A program made the position numbers and the translations under genes. A DNA stretch of 50,063 nucleotides from Pseudomonadota bacterium (GTDB lineage Bacteria; Pseudomonadota; Gammaproteobacteria; Steroidobacterales; Woeseiaceae): assembly GCA_027621915.1 (NCBI GenBank), contig JAQCAD010000022.1, positions 1 to 50,063 on the forward strand, read 5' to 3'. Below, in pieces: positions 1 through 8,501 of this stretch; within the stretch, counting starts at the first letter, position 1, and each line of letters starts with the position of its first letter. A model generated the notes under the pieces. The model saw only the letters and a program-made list of their open reading frames with translations, searched no databases and was not told the origin of the DNA.

Positions 1-309
1 GCGGTCGAGCTCCGCCTGGGCAAAAAACGCTGACGCCGTCTTCAGGATCTCATTGGCTCGCTTCAGCTCCCTGTTCTCGCGCTTCAGCGCCTTGAGCTCT
101 TCAAACTCGGTGGACGTTCGACCGGGACGCTGGCCGTCGTCGATCTCCGCCCGCTGAACCCACTTGCGTAACGTCTCCGCCGTACAGCCAATCTTCCCGG
201 CAATCGACGTCAACGCCGCCCACCTGGACTCATAGGATGGTTCTTGCTCGTGCAGCATGCGAACCGCTCGTTCCCGAACTTCCGGGGAATATCTGTTTGC
301 TTTTGTCAT
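1..309 (-). CDS. IS3-family transposase OrfA (partial, runs off the window)
   Basis: The visible 103 residues start [19 protein letters not shown] and show the usual OrfA build: an N-terminal helix-turn-helix (residues about 5-60, with [10 protein letters not shown] in the recognition region), then a leucine-zipper-like helix ([19 protein letters not shown], about 73-91) and the [12 protein letters not shown] ending that precedes the OrfA/OrfB junction in this family. OrfA binds the element ends; OrfB, made by frameshifting, carries the DDE integrase and is not in the window. The start ATG has GAGGA upstream. The reading frame is intact to the window edge, which suggests a fairly recent insertion. 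Confidence 0.88.
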   Translation of the reverse strand, partial: MTKANRYSPEVRERAVRMLHEQEPSYESRWAALTSIAGKIGCTAETLRKWVQRAEIDDGQRPGRTSTEFEELKALKRENRELKRANEILKTASAFFAQAELDR

Positions 310-359
310 CGGAGTATCCTCTCAACATAAAAGGTCTCCGGCAATCCCGGGGCGGTTCA
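1..359 (-). mobile_element. IS3-family insertion sequence, terminal part
   Basis: The first 359 bases are the left end of an IS3-family element that reads leftward out of the window. On the minus strand it begins with TGAACCGCCCCGGGATTGCC (from 359 down), which looks like an IS3-family terminal inverted repeat, followed by a short leader, a GAGGA ribosome site and the OrfA transposase. The boundary at 359 is inferred from the inverted-repeat start. The other end, OrfB and the target duplication lie outside the window, so activity cannot be judged. Confidence 0.8.
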
Positions 360-398
360 GCCGATGGTCTGCAGCGACACAGTGTGAAGGCACCTGAC

Positions 399-2096
399 AT
401 GGGCATCAGCGACGAGGATCTGCTGGATCTGGCCGGGGCCGGCCCCTTTGATCGTGGCTACGATTATTATCGCGACGGTCGTGTTATCGATATCGAAACG
501 CGCGGCAACACCACGACTGCGTTGGTTGGAGGGACACAAGTTTATCGTGTGGAGCTGCATCACGATCGATCCGAACTGGACGGTGGCTGCGACTGCCCGG
601 CTTCCGAGGGCCTCGTTTTTTGCAAGCACTGCGTCGCGACCGCCCTGGAGCTTCGTGATCGTCTGGCGGAAACTGGTTTGTCCGCCGCGGCCGACGACGA
701 TGGTCTGGAATCGTATCTCGGCAAGCAGGACGCAAAGGTATTGGCATCGTACCTGGTGCAGGTTATTCACAAGGCGCCTTCGCTGCATGATCGGCTCCGG
801 CAACAGGCCGGAATCGTCGCGGACCCGGTGGATCCCAAGCAACTCAAACAGTCCATCACTCGGGTAACTCCGCTGCAGGAAATCGTTGAGCCGGGGAAGG
901 CAAGGGCCTATTTCCGTCGGCTGGAAACGACGCTCCAGAACATTTTGAGAATAGCCGAGGGTTTGCCGCCTGATGAGCTGCTCGAGGCCGCGGTGCATGG
1001 CATCGATCGCCTGAACAAAGCGCTGGAACGCATCGACGATTCCGCGGGCTACCGCGAAAGCGCTCAATCGACGCTTCGAGACCTCCATATTTGGTCGCTG
1101 CAGAGGATCGGCTGGTCCCCGGAGCGCCGTGCACAACATCTCCTGGCAATCGCGCTCAAGGACCCGTGGGATCAGTTTATTGGTGTCCCAAACGACTATG
1201 CTGAGGTCCTCGGCGCGTCAGGGTTGACCGCGTTTTACGCCGCAGTCGAGAGACGGCTGGACGCCATGCCGAGCCTTCCGAACGGCGCCAATCATGAGGA
1301 CAAGTATCCCTATTTCCGCCTGGCGAACTACTTGATGGCCCGTGCCTCAGAACGGGAGGACTACGATGAAATGATTCGGCTTGAAATACTCATGGCCACC
1401 ACGGAAATTGGCTACGAGCGGATCGCCAGGCTGTACCTGAAGAAAGGAGATGCAAATGAAGCGGCCAGGTGGCTGTCCAAAGCCGATGCCCTGGATAAAC
1501 ACGAGCGAAGCAGCCGAAAATTACTTTGGTCTTCCGTGCATGCCGAGCGGGGCGATTGGGCCGCCGCCGTTGAGGCAAATGAATCGGCGTTTCGCCGGGA
1601 CGTGAGCTACGAGAACTATCAGCAACTCGTCGAACTTGCGGGACGGGCAGGCGACGCACGTAAAGTGCGAGACTCGGTTGTCGCGTTCCTGCAATCCCCC
1701 GTCCAGCGGAGTTTCTGGAGGGACGAACGCCACGCTTTGACGCTGGCACAGATCTTTCGTGCCGAACAGGACTGGCTTGCCCTCAAAGCGATTGCCGTGG
1801 AACGCATGCAGGACCCAGATCGTCTATTGCAGGTAGCTCGATGGCTGTCGAAACCCGAATTGGCGCTAGCCCAGCCGGTCTTTGAAAAAGCCGTCGATGC
1901 ATTCATTCTCAGAAAAACAAACTTCAGTTATCAGGTTGCGGTCAGGACACTTATGGAAGCAAGACCCGCGTTCCAGGCGGTGAGCGCTACTGCCTTTGAC
2001 GATTACTTGGCCCGTCTCATGGAAACCCATAAACGAAAGCGCAACTTCATGGCGTTGCTCACGCAGGAAACTCTCGCTGGTGCGAAGGCAGGTTGA
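399..2096 (+). CDS. SWIM zinc-finger protein with long helical-repeat region
   Basis: A 565-residue protein. Residues 1-80 contain a SWIM zinc finger with the pattern C-x-C-x8-C-x-H (C64, C66, C75, H77 in CDCPASEGLVFCKHC), preceded by the FDRGYDYYRDGRV element common at the start of bacterial SWIM proteins. SWIM fingers bind DNA or protein. The rest (about 90-565) is helical and resembles TPR-like repeats (for example YLKKGDANEAARWLSKADAL). I chose ATG 399 because GAAGG lies 8 nt upstream and the homology-like region begins there; the same frame is open back to 237, but that stretch is inside the IS3 element. The IS end is only 40 bp upstream, so the native promoter has probably been displaced. 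Function unknown. Confidence 0.75.
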   Translation: MGISDEDLLDLAGAGPFDRGYDYYRDGRVIDIETRGNTTTALVGGTQVYRVELHHDRSELDGGCDCPASEGLVFCKHCVATALELRDRLAETGLSAAADDDGLESYLGKQDAKVLASYLVQVIHKAPSLHDRLRQQAGIVADPVDPKQLKQSITRVTPLQEIVEPGKARAYFRRLETTLQNILRIAEGLPPDELLEAAVHGIDRLNKALERIDDSAGYRESAQSTLRDLHIWSLQRIGWSPERRAQHLLAIALKDPWDQFIGVPNDYAEVLGASGLTAFYAAVERRLDAMPSLPNGANHEDKYPYFRLANYLMARASEREDYDEMIRLEILMATTEIGYERIARLYLKKGDANEAARWLSKADALDKHERSSRKLLWSSVHAERGDWAAAVEANESAFRRDVSYENYQQLVELAGRAGDARKVRDSVVAFLQSPVQRSFWRDERHALTLAQIFRAEQDWLALKAIAVERMQDPDRLLQVARWLSKPELALAQPVFEKAVDAFILRKTNFSYQVAVRTLMEARPAFQAVSATAFDDYLARLMETHKRKRNFMALLTQETLAGAKAG

Positions 2097-2198
2097 ATAT
2101 GCGAGCCTGTTTGGCAAACGAGATATGACCGAACTGACACGCGCCCAAGACAGGTGGATTGCCTGTAGAATTGCCGGCCAAAAATTCAACAGAAAAAC

Positions 2199-2270
2199 TG
2201 CCTCTTATTCTTAACTGCAACTCAAGAAAAACAGGTACTTATCAGCTCTAAGGACGGAAAATAAGAGGCA
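2199..2270. repeat. 11-bp perfect inverted repeat with 50-bp spacer
   Basis: TGCCTCTTATT (2199-2209) is repeated exactly in inverted form as AATAAGAGGCA (2260-2270), in an A/T-rich gap between the SWIM gene and the phosphatase gene. The repeat ends 16 bp before the phosphatase start codon, so a hairpin in the mRNA leader or a protein-binding site are both possible. No clear sigma-70 promoter was seen in this 190-bp gap. Confidence 0.5.
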
Positions 2271-2286
2271 CAAAAAAGCACTGTAA

Positions 2287-2775
2287 ATGATTGAAAATAA
2301 AGAGAAAATAGGTGTTTTATTTGTCTGCATGGGCAATATTTGCCGATCCCCGACGGCGGAGGGTGTATTTCGCAAACTGGTCAGTGACGCGGGTCTTGAC
2401 GACAGAATCTATACGGACTCGGCCGGAACACACGCATACCATAGCGGCGAGCCGCCGGATCACCGGGCGATTGCGGCAGCCGAGCGACGCGGCTTTTCAC
2501 TTGAGGACATTAGCGCGCGGCGCGTGACAGATGCCGATTTCGAAGATTTCAACTATATCCTCGCGATGGATGAGGACAACATGCTCGCATTGCGAGAGTC
2601 GTCAAAGGCCGAACACCACAGCAAAGTCAGGCTCCTTCTTGAATTCTCAGAATTCGCGCCGGAAACTGAGGTGCCGGATCCTTACTATGGCGGCCCCGCT
2701 GGATTCGAGAGAGTTCTCGATCTGGTGGAAGTGGCCTCAAGGGCGCTCCTCGAAACAATAAGAAAAGAGCTATGA
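2287..2775 (+). CDS. Low-molecular-weight protein tyrosine phosphatase
   Basis: Cytosolic phosphatase of 162 residues, the normal size for the family. The phosphate-binding loop CMGNICRS (C14 nucleophile, R20) opens the protein and the general acid is D131 in VPDPYYGG. Such enzymes remove phosphate from phosphotyrosine, for example on tyrosine kinases controlling exopolysaccharide, though no wz-type kinase is present here. In Pseudomonas a gene of this family lies next to murB, rne and rluC, so this is a core location rather than a capsule locus; murB and kdsB are absent at this spot. The ATG has no strong Shine-Dalgarno sequence. It ends facing rne, with a shared terminator between. Confidence 0.92.
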   Translation: MIENKEKIGVLFVCMGNICRSPTAEGVFRKLVSDAGLDDRIYTDSAGTHAYHSGEPPDHRAIAAAERRGFSLEDISARRVTDADFEDFNYILAMDEDNMLALRESSKAEHHSKVRLLLEFSEFAPETEVPDPYYGGPAGFERVLDLVEVASRALLETIRKEL

Positions 2776-2776
2776 C

Positions 2777-2805
2777 CCGATCGCCACTCTAGGTACGGCG
2801 ATCGG
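2777..2805. terminator. Hairpin between convergent ptp and rne
   Basis: CCGATCGCC (2777-2785) pairs with GGCGATCGG (2797-2805) around an 11-nt loop, placed exactly between the two stop codons. T-tracts are weak on either side (ATAAATTT on the plus strand), so it may act as a modest two-way terminator or a 3' end stabiliser. Confidence 0.65.
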
Positions 2806-2818
2806 ATCATAAATTTAA

Positions 2819-5560
2819 CTAATCTTTGTCGGCTGCCTGCGTGGAGTCGGCCGCTGGTTCCCATGGTAGCAGGCGAGCTGCCGGTTTCTCGCCAGCGGTC
2901 GGTATGGGTGTCTCTGCCACTAGTTCAGGCCTGACGGAGGCTTGTGATTCTCCATTGCCGGATTCCACAGATTTGGCCGGCTCAGATTTTTCCGGAACGG
3001 GTGACGATGCCTGTTGTACAACTGGCTTCGATACCGGTTTTTCCTGATCCCGGCCAGAAATCGAACTCAACACCGGTAACTCAGGCTGGGTGTCCTCATA
3101 ACCTGGCAGTCGTGCAGACTCCCGTGAATCGGGCGTTGCCGCACGCGTCGCGGTATTGCCTGGTTCGGATTCTCGTCCGGGCGGCTGTTCCAGCTTCGCG
3201 GCTGGCACCATCGTTTGCGTATTTGCGGCAATGTTTCTTTCCGGGTCCGATTGGTCCTGCCGTGGGCCAGAATCATCATTGCCTCTGACGGATTCCGTGC
3301 CGTGACCGTTTTCCGCGGACTTCTCTGATCGTTCTATCGATTCACCACTTTTCGCATCATTCGGTGTGGGCGCCGTACTCGCCGCTGCACCATTTGATGC
3401 TCTGGCACGTCGCGGTTTTCGTTCCGGTCTCTTTTCAGCAGAATTTTCGGCAGATGGCTGCTCGGTATTCTGGTCCGCCGTTGCCAGATTATCTGCGTTT
3501 TCCACCACATCGGCGTTGCGACGCCTGCGGCGGCCTCCGCGGCTACGCCGCTTGCTAGCGGCCGGGCGGTTTTCACCCTGAGCTTCCTGACGAGTTTCGT
3601 CAGCCTGTTCCTGTTTTTCACTTACCTGCGCGTCATTGCGCCGGTTCGCCTGCTGTCCTGTCCGGTCAACATCTTTATCGCCGGTTTTTTTGCCGCGTTT
3701 CTTTTTACCCTGCTGACCGGTCCTCTGCTGGCTCTTGCCGCCGGTTGGCTGACTTCCGGTCTGACGGGGTGCCTCGCCGCGTTTCTTGACTCGTTGGCCA
3801 CCTCGTTGGTTCCCGTCGGCGCTCTTGCGATTCTGACGCTGTGACGGTTTCCTGGCCTTGTCGTCAGAATCCTCAGAACTGCTGAAAAAACTGGCGATAC
3901 GCGAAAACAGACCCGGCCCGGTCTTCTTTGGCGGTGCCTTCCGCTGAGGTGCTGGAGTAGTTGCAACCATTGTCGTAACTGCGGCGATTTCGGCCGGTTT
4001 CTTGTCCTGCATCGCCTTCGGGATTTCTGGTTCGTCCTGTGTATCAACCAACGTGAAGCTGATCCCGATGTTTTCCGGCAAGTCAACCTGATCGTCGCGT
4101 ACTCTGCGAACCTGGTAATGCGGCGTTTCCAGAAGTGGATTTGCGACCAGGATGACCTGAGTGTTGTGACGCGTTTCGAGACTTTGTACCCAATCCCGTT
4201 TTTCGTTCAAGAGATAGGTTGCAACTTCGGCCGGTAACTGCGCGATCACCTTTGCAGTGCGTTCCTTCCTGGCTTCCTCCCCGATTATTCGAAGAATCGC
4301 GAGTGCAAGTGATTCGACGCTCCGGATGTTACCGATGCCCGAACATCTAGGGCAGACAAGATTACTTGACTCGCCCAGCGACGGTCGCATGCGCTGACGG
4401 GACATTTCCAGGAGACCAAAGCGACTGATTTTGCCCAGTTGCACCCGCGCCCGGTCCTGACGAACTGCATCACGAAGCCGGTTTTCGACATCGCGCTGGT
4501 TGCGTTGTGGGCCCATATCGATGAAGTCAATAACCACAAGACCGCCGAGGTCACGCAGTCGAAGTTGACGCGCAATTTCATCCGCAGCTTCCAGATTAGT
4601 GTTCAGGGCGGTTGCCTCGATGTCTCCGCCTTTGGTGGCGCGTGCAGAGTTGACGTCGATCGACACCAGCGCTTCAGTGTGATCGATCACCACACTTCCC
4701 CCCGAAGGAAGGTCGACAGAATGCGAGAAAGCTGACTCGATCTGTGATTCGATCTGGTAGCGTGTGAATAGCGGTACGGAATCTTCGTAAAGTTTCAGCT
4801 TGCGCAGGTTCTGCGGCATGACCTGCTCGACGAATTCCCGCGCCTCTTTGTAAGTGGCTTCGTCGTCGATCAGTATCTCGCCTATCTCATTGGTCAGGTA
4901 ATCGCGCAGTGCGCGAACTACAGAATCGCTTTCGCGATAAATGAGAAACGGAGCCGAATGTTCGACGACGACCTTCTTGATGGCTTCCCAGACCGCGAGC
5001 AGGTTTTCGACGTCCCAGCTCAGTTCCTCTTCGCTGCGATCGATCCCGGCTGTTCGCAGAATGACACTCATGCCATCAGGCACTTCGACATCACGCATCG
5101 ATTGACGAGCGAGATCCCGATCTTCACCAATGATTCGTCTGGAAACACCACCCGATTTCTGTTTATTGGGTTTCAGCACAATAAACCGGCCGGCCAGGCT
5201 GACAAAAGTGGTTAGCGCTGCACCCTTGTTGCCACGCTCTTCCTTGTCAATCTGCACGACAATGTCCTGTCCTTCGCGCAGGACGTCTTTGATATTAACT
5301 TTCTTGCCGGGTTCCGTAGTAGTAACAAAGTATTCGCTGGAAATCTCTTTCAACGGCAGGAAGCCGTGGCGGTCTGCGCCGTAATTCACGAAGGCCGCTT
5401 CGAGACTGGGCTCGATGCGCGTTATCTGACCTTTGTAGATATTGGCTTTTTTGCGTTCGCTTGCAGGTAGTTCAATGTTCAGGTCGTAAAGTTGCTGGCC
5501 GTCGACCATCGCCACGCGCAACTCTTCGTGCTGAGTTGCATTGATTAACATTCTTTTCAT
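2819..5560 (-). CDS. rne: Ribonuclease E
   Basis: Endoribonuclease and degradosome scaffold of 913 residues. It starts MKRMLINATQ like the E. coli enzyme. The S1 RNA-binding domain is at about 38-120, the catalytic DNase I-like domain carries the metal-binding aspartates D302 (VSIDVNSARATKG) and D345 (VVIDFIDMG), and the Zn-link CPRCSGIG gives C403 and C406, within one residue of E. coli numbering. From about residue 515 on the protein is low-complexity, rich in R, K, Q and E, with arginine-rich blocks such as KRRSRGGRRRRR that fit RNA-binding and degradosome docking. The start ATG has AAGAAGGG upstream. The long leader suggests autoregulation. Confidence 0.97.
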   Translation of the reverse strand: MKRMLINATQHEELRVAMVDGQQLYDLNIELPASERKKANIYKGQITRIEPSLEAAFVNYGADRHGFLPLKEISSEYFVTTTEPGKKVNIKDVLREGQDIVVQIDKEERGNKGAALTTFVSLAGRFIVLKPNKQKSGGVSRRIIGEDRDLARQSMRDVEVPDGMSVILRTAGIDRSEEELSWDVENLLAVWEAIKKVVVEHSAPFLIYRESDSVVRALRDYLTNEIGEILIDDEATYKEAREFVEQVMPQNLRKLKLYEDSVPLFTRYQIESQIESAFSHSVDLPSGGSVVIDHTEALVSIDVNSARATKGGDIEATALNTNLEAADEIARQLRLRDLGGLVVIDFIDMGPQRNQRDVENRLRDAVRQDRARVQLGKISRFGLLEMSRQRMRPSLGESSNLVCPRCSGIGNIRSVESLALAILRIIGEEARKERTAKVIAQLPAEVATYLLNEKRDWVQSLETRHNTQVILVANPLLETPHYQVRRVRDDQVDLPENIGISFTLVDTQDEPEIPKAMQDKKPAEIAAVTTMVATTPAPQRKAPPKKTGPGLFSRIASFFSSSEDSDDKARKPSQRQNRKSADGNQRGGQRVKKRGEAPRQTGSQPTGGKSQQRTGQQGKKKRGKKTGDKDVDRTGQQANRRNDAQVSEKQEQADETRQEAQGENRPAASKRRSRGGRRRRRNADVVENADNLATADQNTEQPSAENSAEKRPERKPRRARASNGAAASTAPTPNDAKSGESIERSEKSAENGHGTESVRGNDDSGPRQDQSDPERNIAANTQTMVPAAKLEQPPGRESEPGNTATRAATPDSRESARLPGYEDTQPELPVLSSISGRDQEKPVSKPVVQQASSPVPEKSEPAKSVESGNGESQASVRPELVAETPIPTAGEKPAARLLPWEPAADSTQAADKD

Positions 5561-5927
5561 AATGCCCTTCTTGTTGATGTATCTCGGGCGGCAAGCCAGG
5601 ACGGCTTAATGAGAGCGATGCGGCGGTGCAGAGGCAATAGAATTGATACGCGCGGTGAAAGTCACCGGCGATTGGTTTCACTAACTGTAGATGGCCCTGA
5701 TTTGCACACAGGCCCAGTAGAAAACTGACCATTTTTACCCTGCGGCCTTGCCGCGTCGGCGCTCGCCGGATTACCGTGCTTACTGCCGAGGAGTCTGGTC
5801 TCGACAAAGGCGAGGCCAGGAATGAAATAAAAACTCTTAAATTGCCCGATTGATTGACTAGCAAGAGACGGGCGGATAAGCCATTCGTGCGGTGGGTAAA
5901 AAGACCCAAATGCCGTCACGGGCAGGT
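5561..5927 (-). promoter_or_regulatory. rne 5' leader, about 360 nt, with hairpins
   Basis: The untranslated stretch between the predicted rne promoter and its ATG. A start point 7 nt after the -10 box gives a leader of about 360 nt, close to the 361-nt leader through which E. coli RNase E represses its own mRNA. Visible hairpins include GCGGC-aag-GCCGC (5742-5754) and AAGCC-gtcct-GGCTT (5593-5607), the latter about 30 nt before the start codon. No homologous structure was computed; the link to autoregulation is inference from position and length. Shadow reading frames cross this region but show no coding character. Confidence 0.5.
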
Positions 5928-5955
5928 AATATAGCATAGCTGCCGGTCCCGGCAA
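5928..5955 (-). promoter_or_regulatory. Predicted sigma-70 promoter for rne
   Basis: On the minus strand TTGCCG (5955-5950), a 16-bp spacer and TATATT (5933-5928). The -35 end overlaps the palindrome GCCGG-tc-CCGGC (5942-5953), a possible protein-binding site. The divergent rluC start is about 50 bp away. Confidence 0.5.
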
Positions 5956-6007
5956 CGCCTGACAGTACCTAATAAGTCATTGAGCCCACTAAAATAAGTC
6001 AGATTCT

Positions 6008-6988
6008 ATGAAAACCAGCCCGGCCCCAGAGAAAAGCACGCGGCAATCCGGCGTACGCAAGATTTCGGTTAACGAAGATTTCGCCGGGCAACGCATCGAC
6101 AATTTCCTCAGAAGGGAGCTGCCGGGCCTGCCGAAGAGCCGCCTGTATCGCATCATTCGGCGGGGTGAGGTGCGGGTCAATGGCGGACGCGTCAAGGCTG
6201 AATATCGTCTGGCGGTTGGTGATGAAGTCCGGATTCCGCCCGCGCGTGTTAATGACGGGCCGGGTGATGCCGCGCCGGGCCAGATCGCGAGTCTTGAAAG
6301 TCACATCATATTTGAAGACAAACGGATCCTGGTGGTCAACAAGCCGAGCGGCCTGGCCGTGCACGGCGGCAGTGGTGTCAGTCACGGTGCCATCGAGATT
6401 CTGCGTGCATCCCGTCCGGAGTTGACTGATCTTTCGCTGGTGCATCGACTGGATCGCGAAACGTCCGGATGTCTGGTCATGGCAAAACGACGCAGTGCGC
6501 TGCGCGAATTGCACGAGAGGTTCCGTCAAGGCACGGTTGAAAAAAATTATCTTGCGCTGGTCGTCGGTGACTGGCAATTCGGTGAGCACCTGGTCGATGC
6601 ACCATTGCACGTGGAACATCGCCGAAACGGGGAGCGGCATGTGGTCGTCAGCGGTGCCGGTAAACCGGCACAAACGCTGATGACACTGTCACGGACTTTC
6701 GGTCAGTACAGTTTGATGCAGTGTCAGCCGAGGACCGGCCGGACTCACCAGATTCGTGTACATGCTTTGCATACGGGTCACCCAATTGCCGGCGATGAAC
6801 GGTATGGGGACCCGGAGGCGAACGCTTCGGCGAAGAAATTGGGATTGAAGCGCTTGTTCCTGCATGCTCAATCCATCGCTTTTCCGGACGACAGCGGTAA
6901 CGAGCTGCACTTCACGGCACCGTTGCCGGATGAACTGGACAGGTTTCTGGGAAAGGTTCACGGCGGAAAAAGAAGACAGCAAAAATAA
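6008..6988 (+). CDS. rluC: 23S rRNA pseudouridine synthase RluC
   Basis: Converts uridines 955, 2504 and 2580 (E. coli numbering) of 23S rRNA to pseudouridine. Length 326 residues. An S4 RNA-binding domain covers about 28-80 (SRLYRIIRRGEVRVNGGRVK) and the RluA-type catalytic domain follows, with the catalytic aspartate D149 in HRLDRETSG and the motif GRTHQIRVH near 250. The fit to RluC rather than RluA/RluD comes from the position next to rne, as in E. coli and Pseudomonas. It diverges from rne across a 447-bp gap; no strong promoter of its own was recognised. Confidence 0.93.
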   Translation: MKTSPAPEKSTRQSGVRKISVNEDFAGQRIDNFLRRELPGLPKSRLYRIIRRGEVRVNGGRVKAEYRLAVGDEVRIPPARVNDGPGDAAPGQIASLESHIIFEDKRILVVNKPSGLAVHGGSGVSHGAIEILRASRPELTDLSLVHRLDRETSGCLVMAKRRSALRELHERFRQGTVEKNYLALVVGDWQFGEHLVDAPLHVEHRRNGERHVVVSGAGKPAQTLMTLSRTFGQYSLMQCQPRTGRTHQIRVHALHTGHPIAGDERYGDPEANASAKKLGLKRLFLHAQSIAFPDDSGNELHFTAPLPDELDRFLGKVHGGKRRQQK

Positions 6989-7137
6989 ATGAAAATCGAG
7001 TCGAATCGCAGCGTTCTACCAAATATGAGTAATTTGTAACATATTCAGCTGTATTCTGGGTTTTCCTGATGTTTGATACCGAAAAATGGTTGGGGTGCGA
7101 TGGCCGTAGAACGGCTCCTGCGGCAAGTGGATATCTG

Positions 7138-7731
7138 CTATGGAAGCAGGCAGCCCAGTTCGCGTAGTGTGCCGGCCAGCCAGATCATCGGTAATCCGAC
7201 CAGGGCGGTTGGATCATCAGTGCTTACTGACTCAAAAAGTACGAAGCCTGCACCCTCGATTTTGAAGCTGCCGGCGCAGTCGTAGGGCTCATCGTGCTTG
7301 AGATAGGCGTCCGCCAGGCGCCTGTCAAAACGTCGGAAACGGACAGTAGTTTGGTCGACATGCTCATAACGTTTTCGACTGGCGGGGTCGAGGACACAAA
7401 CGGCGGTCAGGAAAGTGACGGACTTGCCGGACGCGCCAAGCAATTGCTCAACGGCCCTTTGATGGTCGCCGGGTTTGCCAAGCACCGTGTTGTCAAGGAC
7501 GGCGAGCTGGTCGGCGCCGATGATCAGTGCATCCCGACTGGACCGGGATGCGGCTTCGGCCTTCGACCTTGCTAACCTGCCCGCCAGGGACAAAGGGTCC
7601 TCACCGGGTTCGGCCGACTCATCTATGTCCGGCGTGACGGTCTCATAATCATTCAGGAACCGGTCGAGCAGACCTTGCCGATAGCGTGACGCTGACGCCA
7701 GCAGAATCTGGGGTGCCGAAGGATTTTGCAT
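7138..7731 (-). CDS. Maf-family nucleotide pyrophosphatase (YceF type)
   Basis: A 197-residue member of the Maf/HAM1-like fold, which hydrolyses modified nucleotides; the YceF subgroup prefers 7-methyl-GTP. The N-terminal LLASASRYRQGLLDR substrate motif, the ARSKAEA helix, the IIGADQLAVLD catalytic aspartate and GKPGD are present in order. YceF identity is supported by divergence from yceD-rpmF-plsX-fabH, as in E. coli. The ATG lies at 7731 inside CATATG with no evident Shine-Dalgarno sequence. Between its stop and rluC lie 149 bp with nothing recognisable beyond a short 5-bp hairpin (7103-7115). Confidence 0.88.
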   Translation of the reverse strand: MQNPSAPQILLASASRYRQGLLDRFLNDYETVTPDIDESAEPGEDPLSLAGRLARSKAEAASRSSRDALIIGADQLAVLDNTVLGKPGDHQRAVEQLLGASGKSVTFLTAVCVLDPASRKRYEHVDQTTVRFRRFDRRLADAYLKHDEPYDCAGSFKIEGAGFVLFESVSTDDPTALVGLPMIWLAGTLRELGCLLP

Positions 7732-7822
7732 ATGTAATCAGTATGTTGTGATTCCCAGCTGAGTTAACCCCATAGCACAGGCGCAAATCAACCGATGTTC
7801 ATGCGGTTTCGCCGAACTATTT

Positions 7823-7851
7823 TTGACACAATCCTGCGACCTCCCTATCAT
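7823..7851 (+). promoter_or_regulatory. Strong sigma-70 promoter for the yceD-rpmF-plsX-fabH operon
   Basis: TTGACA (7823-7828), spacer of exactly 17 bp, TATCAT (7846-7851). This is the best consensus promoter in the window. The predicted start of transcription (7857-7859) is only a few bases before the ATG at 7861, so the message may be leaderless or nearly so. Confidence 0.75.
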
Positions 7852-7860
7852 GCGCCCGCC

Positions 7861-8430
7861 ATGACCAACCCTCTCTTTAATCCTGTCTCGCCGAAGGAAT
7901 TGGCGGAGGTTGGTCAAGTTATTGATATTAAAGAAAATATTGAGAATTTCGAACGACTTGTGGAATTCGTCGAAGCGGATCTCGAAACAGATTCTGCCGA
8001 GTCGCGACCACGGAGATGGCGGGCAGCGCCGGTTGATATTAGACTCGAATTCGCCTGGTCAGACAGCTTGCAGAAAATTCCGGTCGTGAGAGGACAAATT
8101 TCGGCGTCCATTGTGTCGGTATGCCAGCGTTGTCTGGAAGTGTTTCCGCTGCAAATTAATGCGTCGCTCAAGTGGCTGCTGTTGGAGCCAGGTGAGGAGC
8201 CCGGCGAGATGACGGATTTGGCGAGTCACGAAGTATGGGAACTTGAGCAGGAATTTGTCCGGCTGGTGGACATTGTCGAGGAGTCGCTGTTGATGGCAAT
8301 GCCACTGGCACCGAAGCATGAATCTGTGGATTCCTGTGCGACGCCGGTGAAAGAATTCGAGGTAGTCGGGGTGGAGACATCCCGTCCATTTTCCGACCTG
8401 AAGTCGCAAATGGAGAAATCGGAAAAATAA
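7861..8430 (+). CDS. yceD: YceD family (DUF177) protein, 23S rRNA accumulation
   Basis: A 189-residue DUF177 protein encoded directly before ribosomal protein L32, the position it holds across bacteria. The family is linked to 23S rRNA accumulation and plastid or bacterial ribosome assembly. The core shows the conserved CQRCLE...PLQINA element (about residues 80-90) and a second acidic block with ELEQEFVRLVDIVEESLLMAMPLAP. The frame is open back to 7795, but that would place the start upstream of a near-consensus promoter, so ATG 7861 is preferred. No Shine-Dalgarno sequence precedes it. Confidence 0.85.
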   Translation: MTNPLFNPVSPKELAEVGQVIDIKENIENFERLVEFVEADLETDSAESRPRRWRAAPVDIRLEFAWSDSLQKIPVVRGQISASIVSVCQRCLEVFPLQINASLKWLLLEPGEEPGEMTDLASHEVWELEQEFVRLVDIVEESLLMAMPLAPKHESVDSCATPVKEFEVVGVETSRPFSDLKSQMEKSEK

Positions 8431-8501
8431 GCGCCGGGTAAAACCTGGCATTTTTTGAAATTTGATGATGACCGGATGGATCATCGTTACTGGAGATCGG
8501 C

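Noticed and set aside
237-398. N-terminal extension of the SWIM protein
   Set aside because: This part of the frame lies inside the IS3-family end and is antisense to its transposase; ATG 399 has a ribosome site and starts the family-like sequence.
2287-2775. Tyrosine phosphatase as part of a capsule or exopolysaccharide locus
   Set aside because: No kinase, flippase or glycosyltransferase genes are near; the position next to rne and rluC is a core arrangement known from Pseudomonas.
5472-5909. 145-codon minus-strand frame over the rne leader
   Set aside because: It runs out of frame into the start of rne, shows no family features and occupies what is better explained as the untranslated leader.
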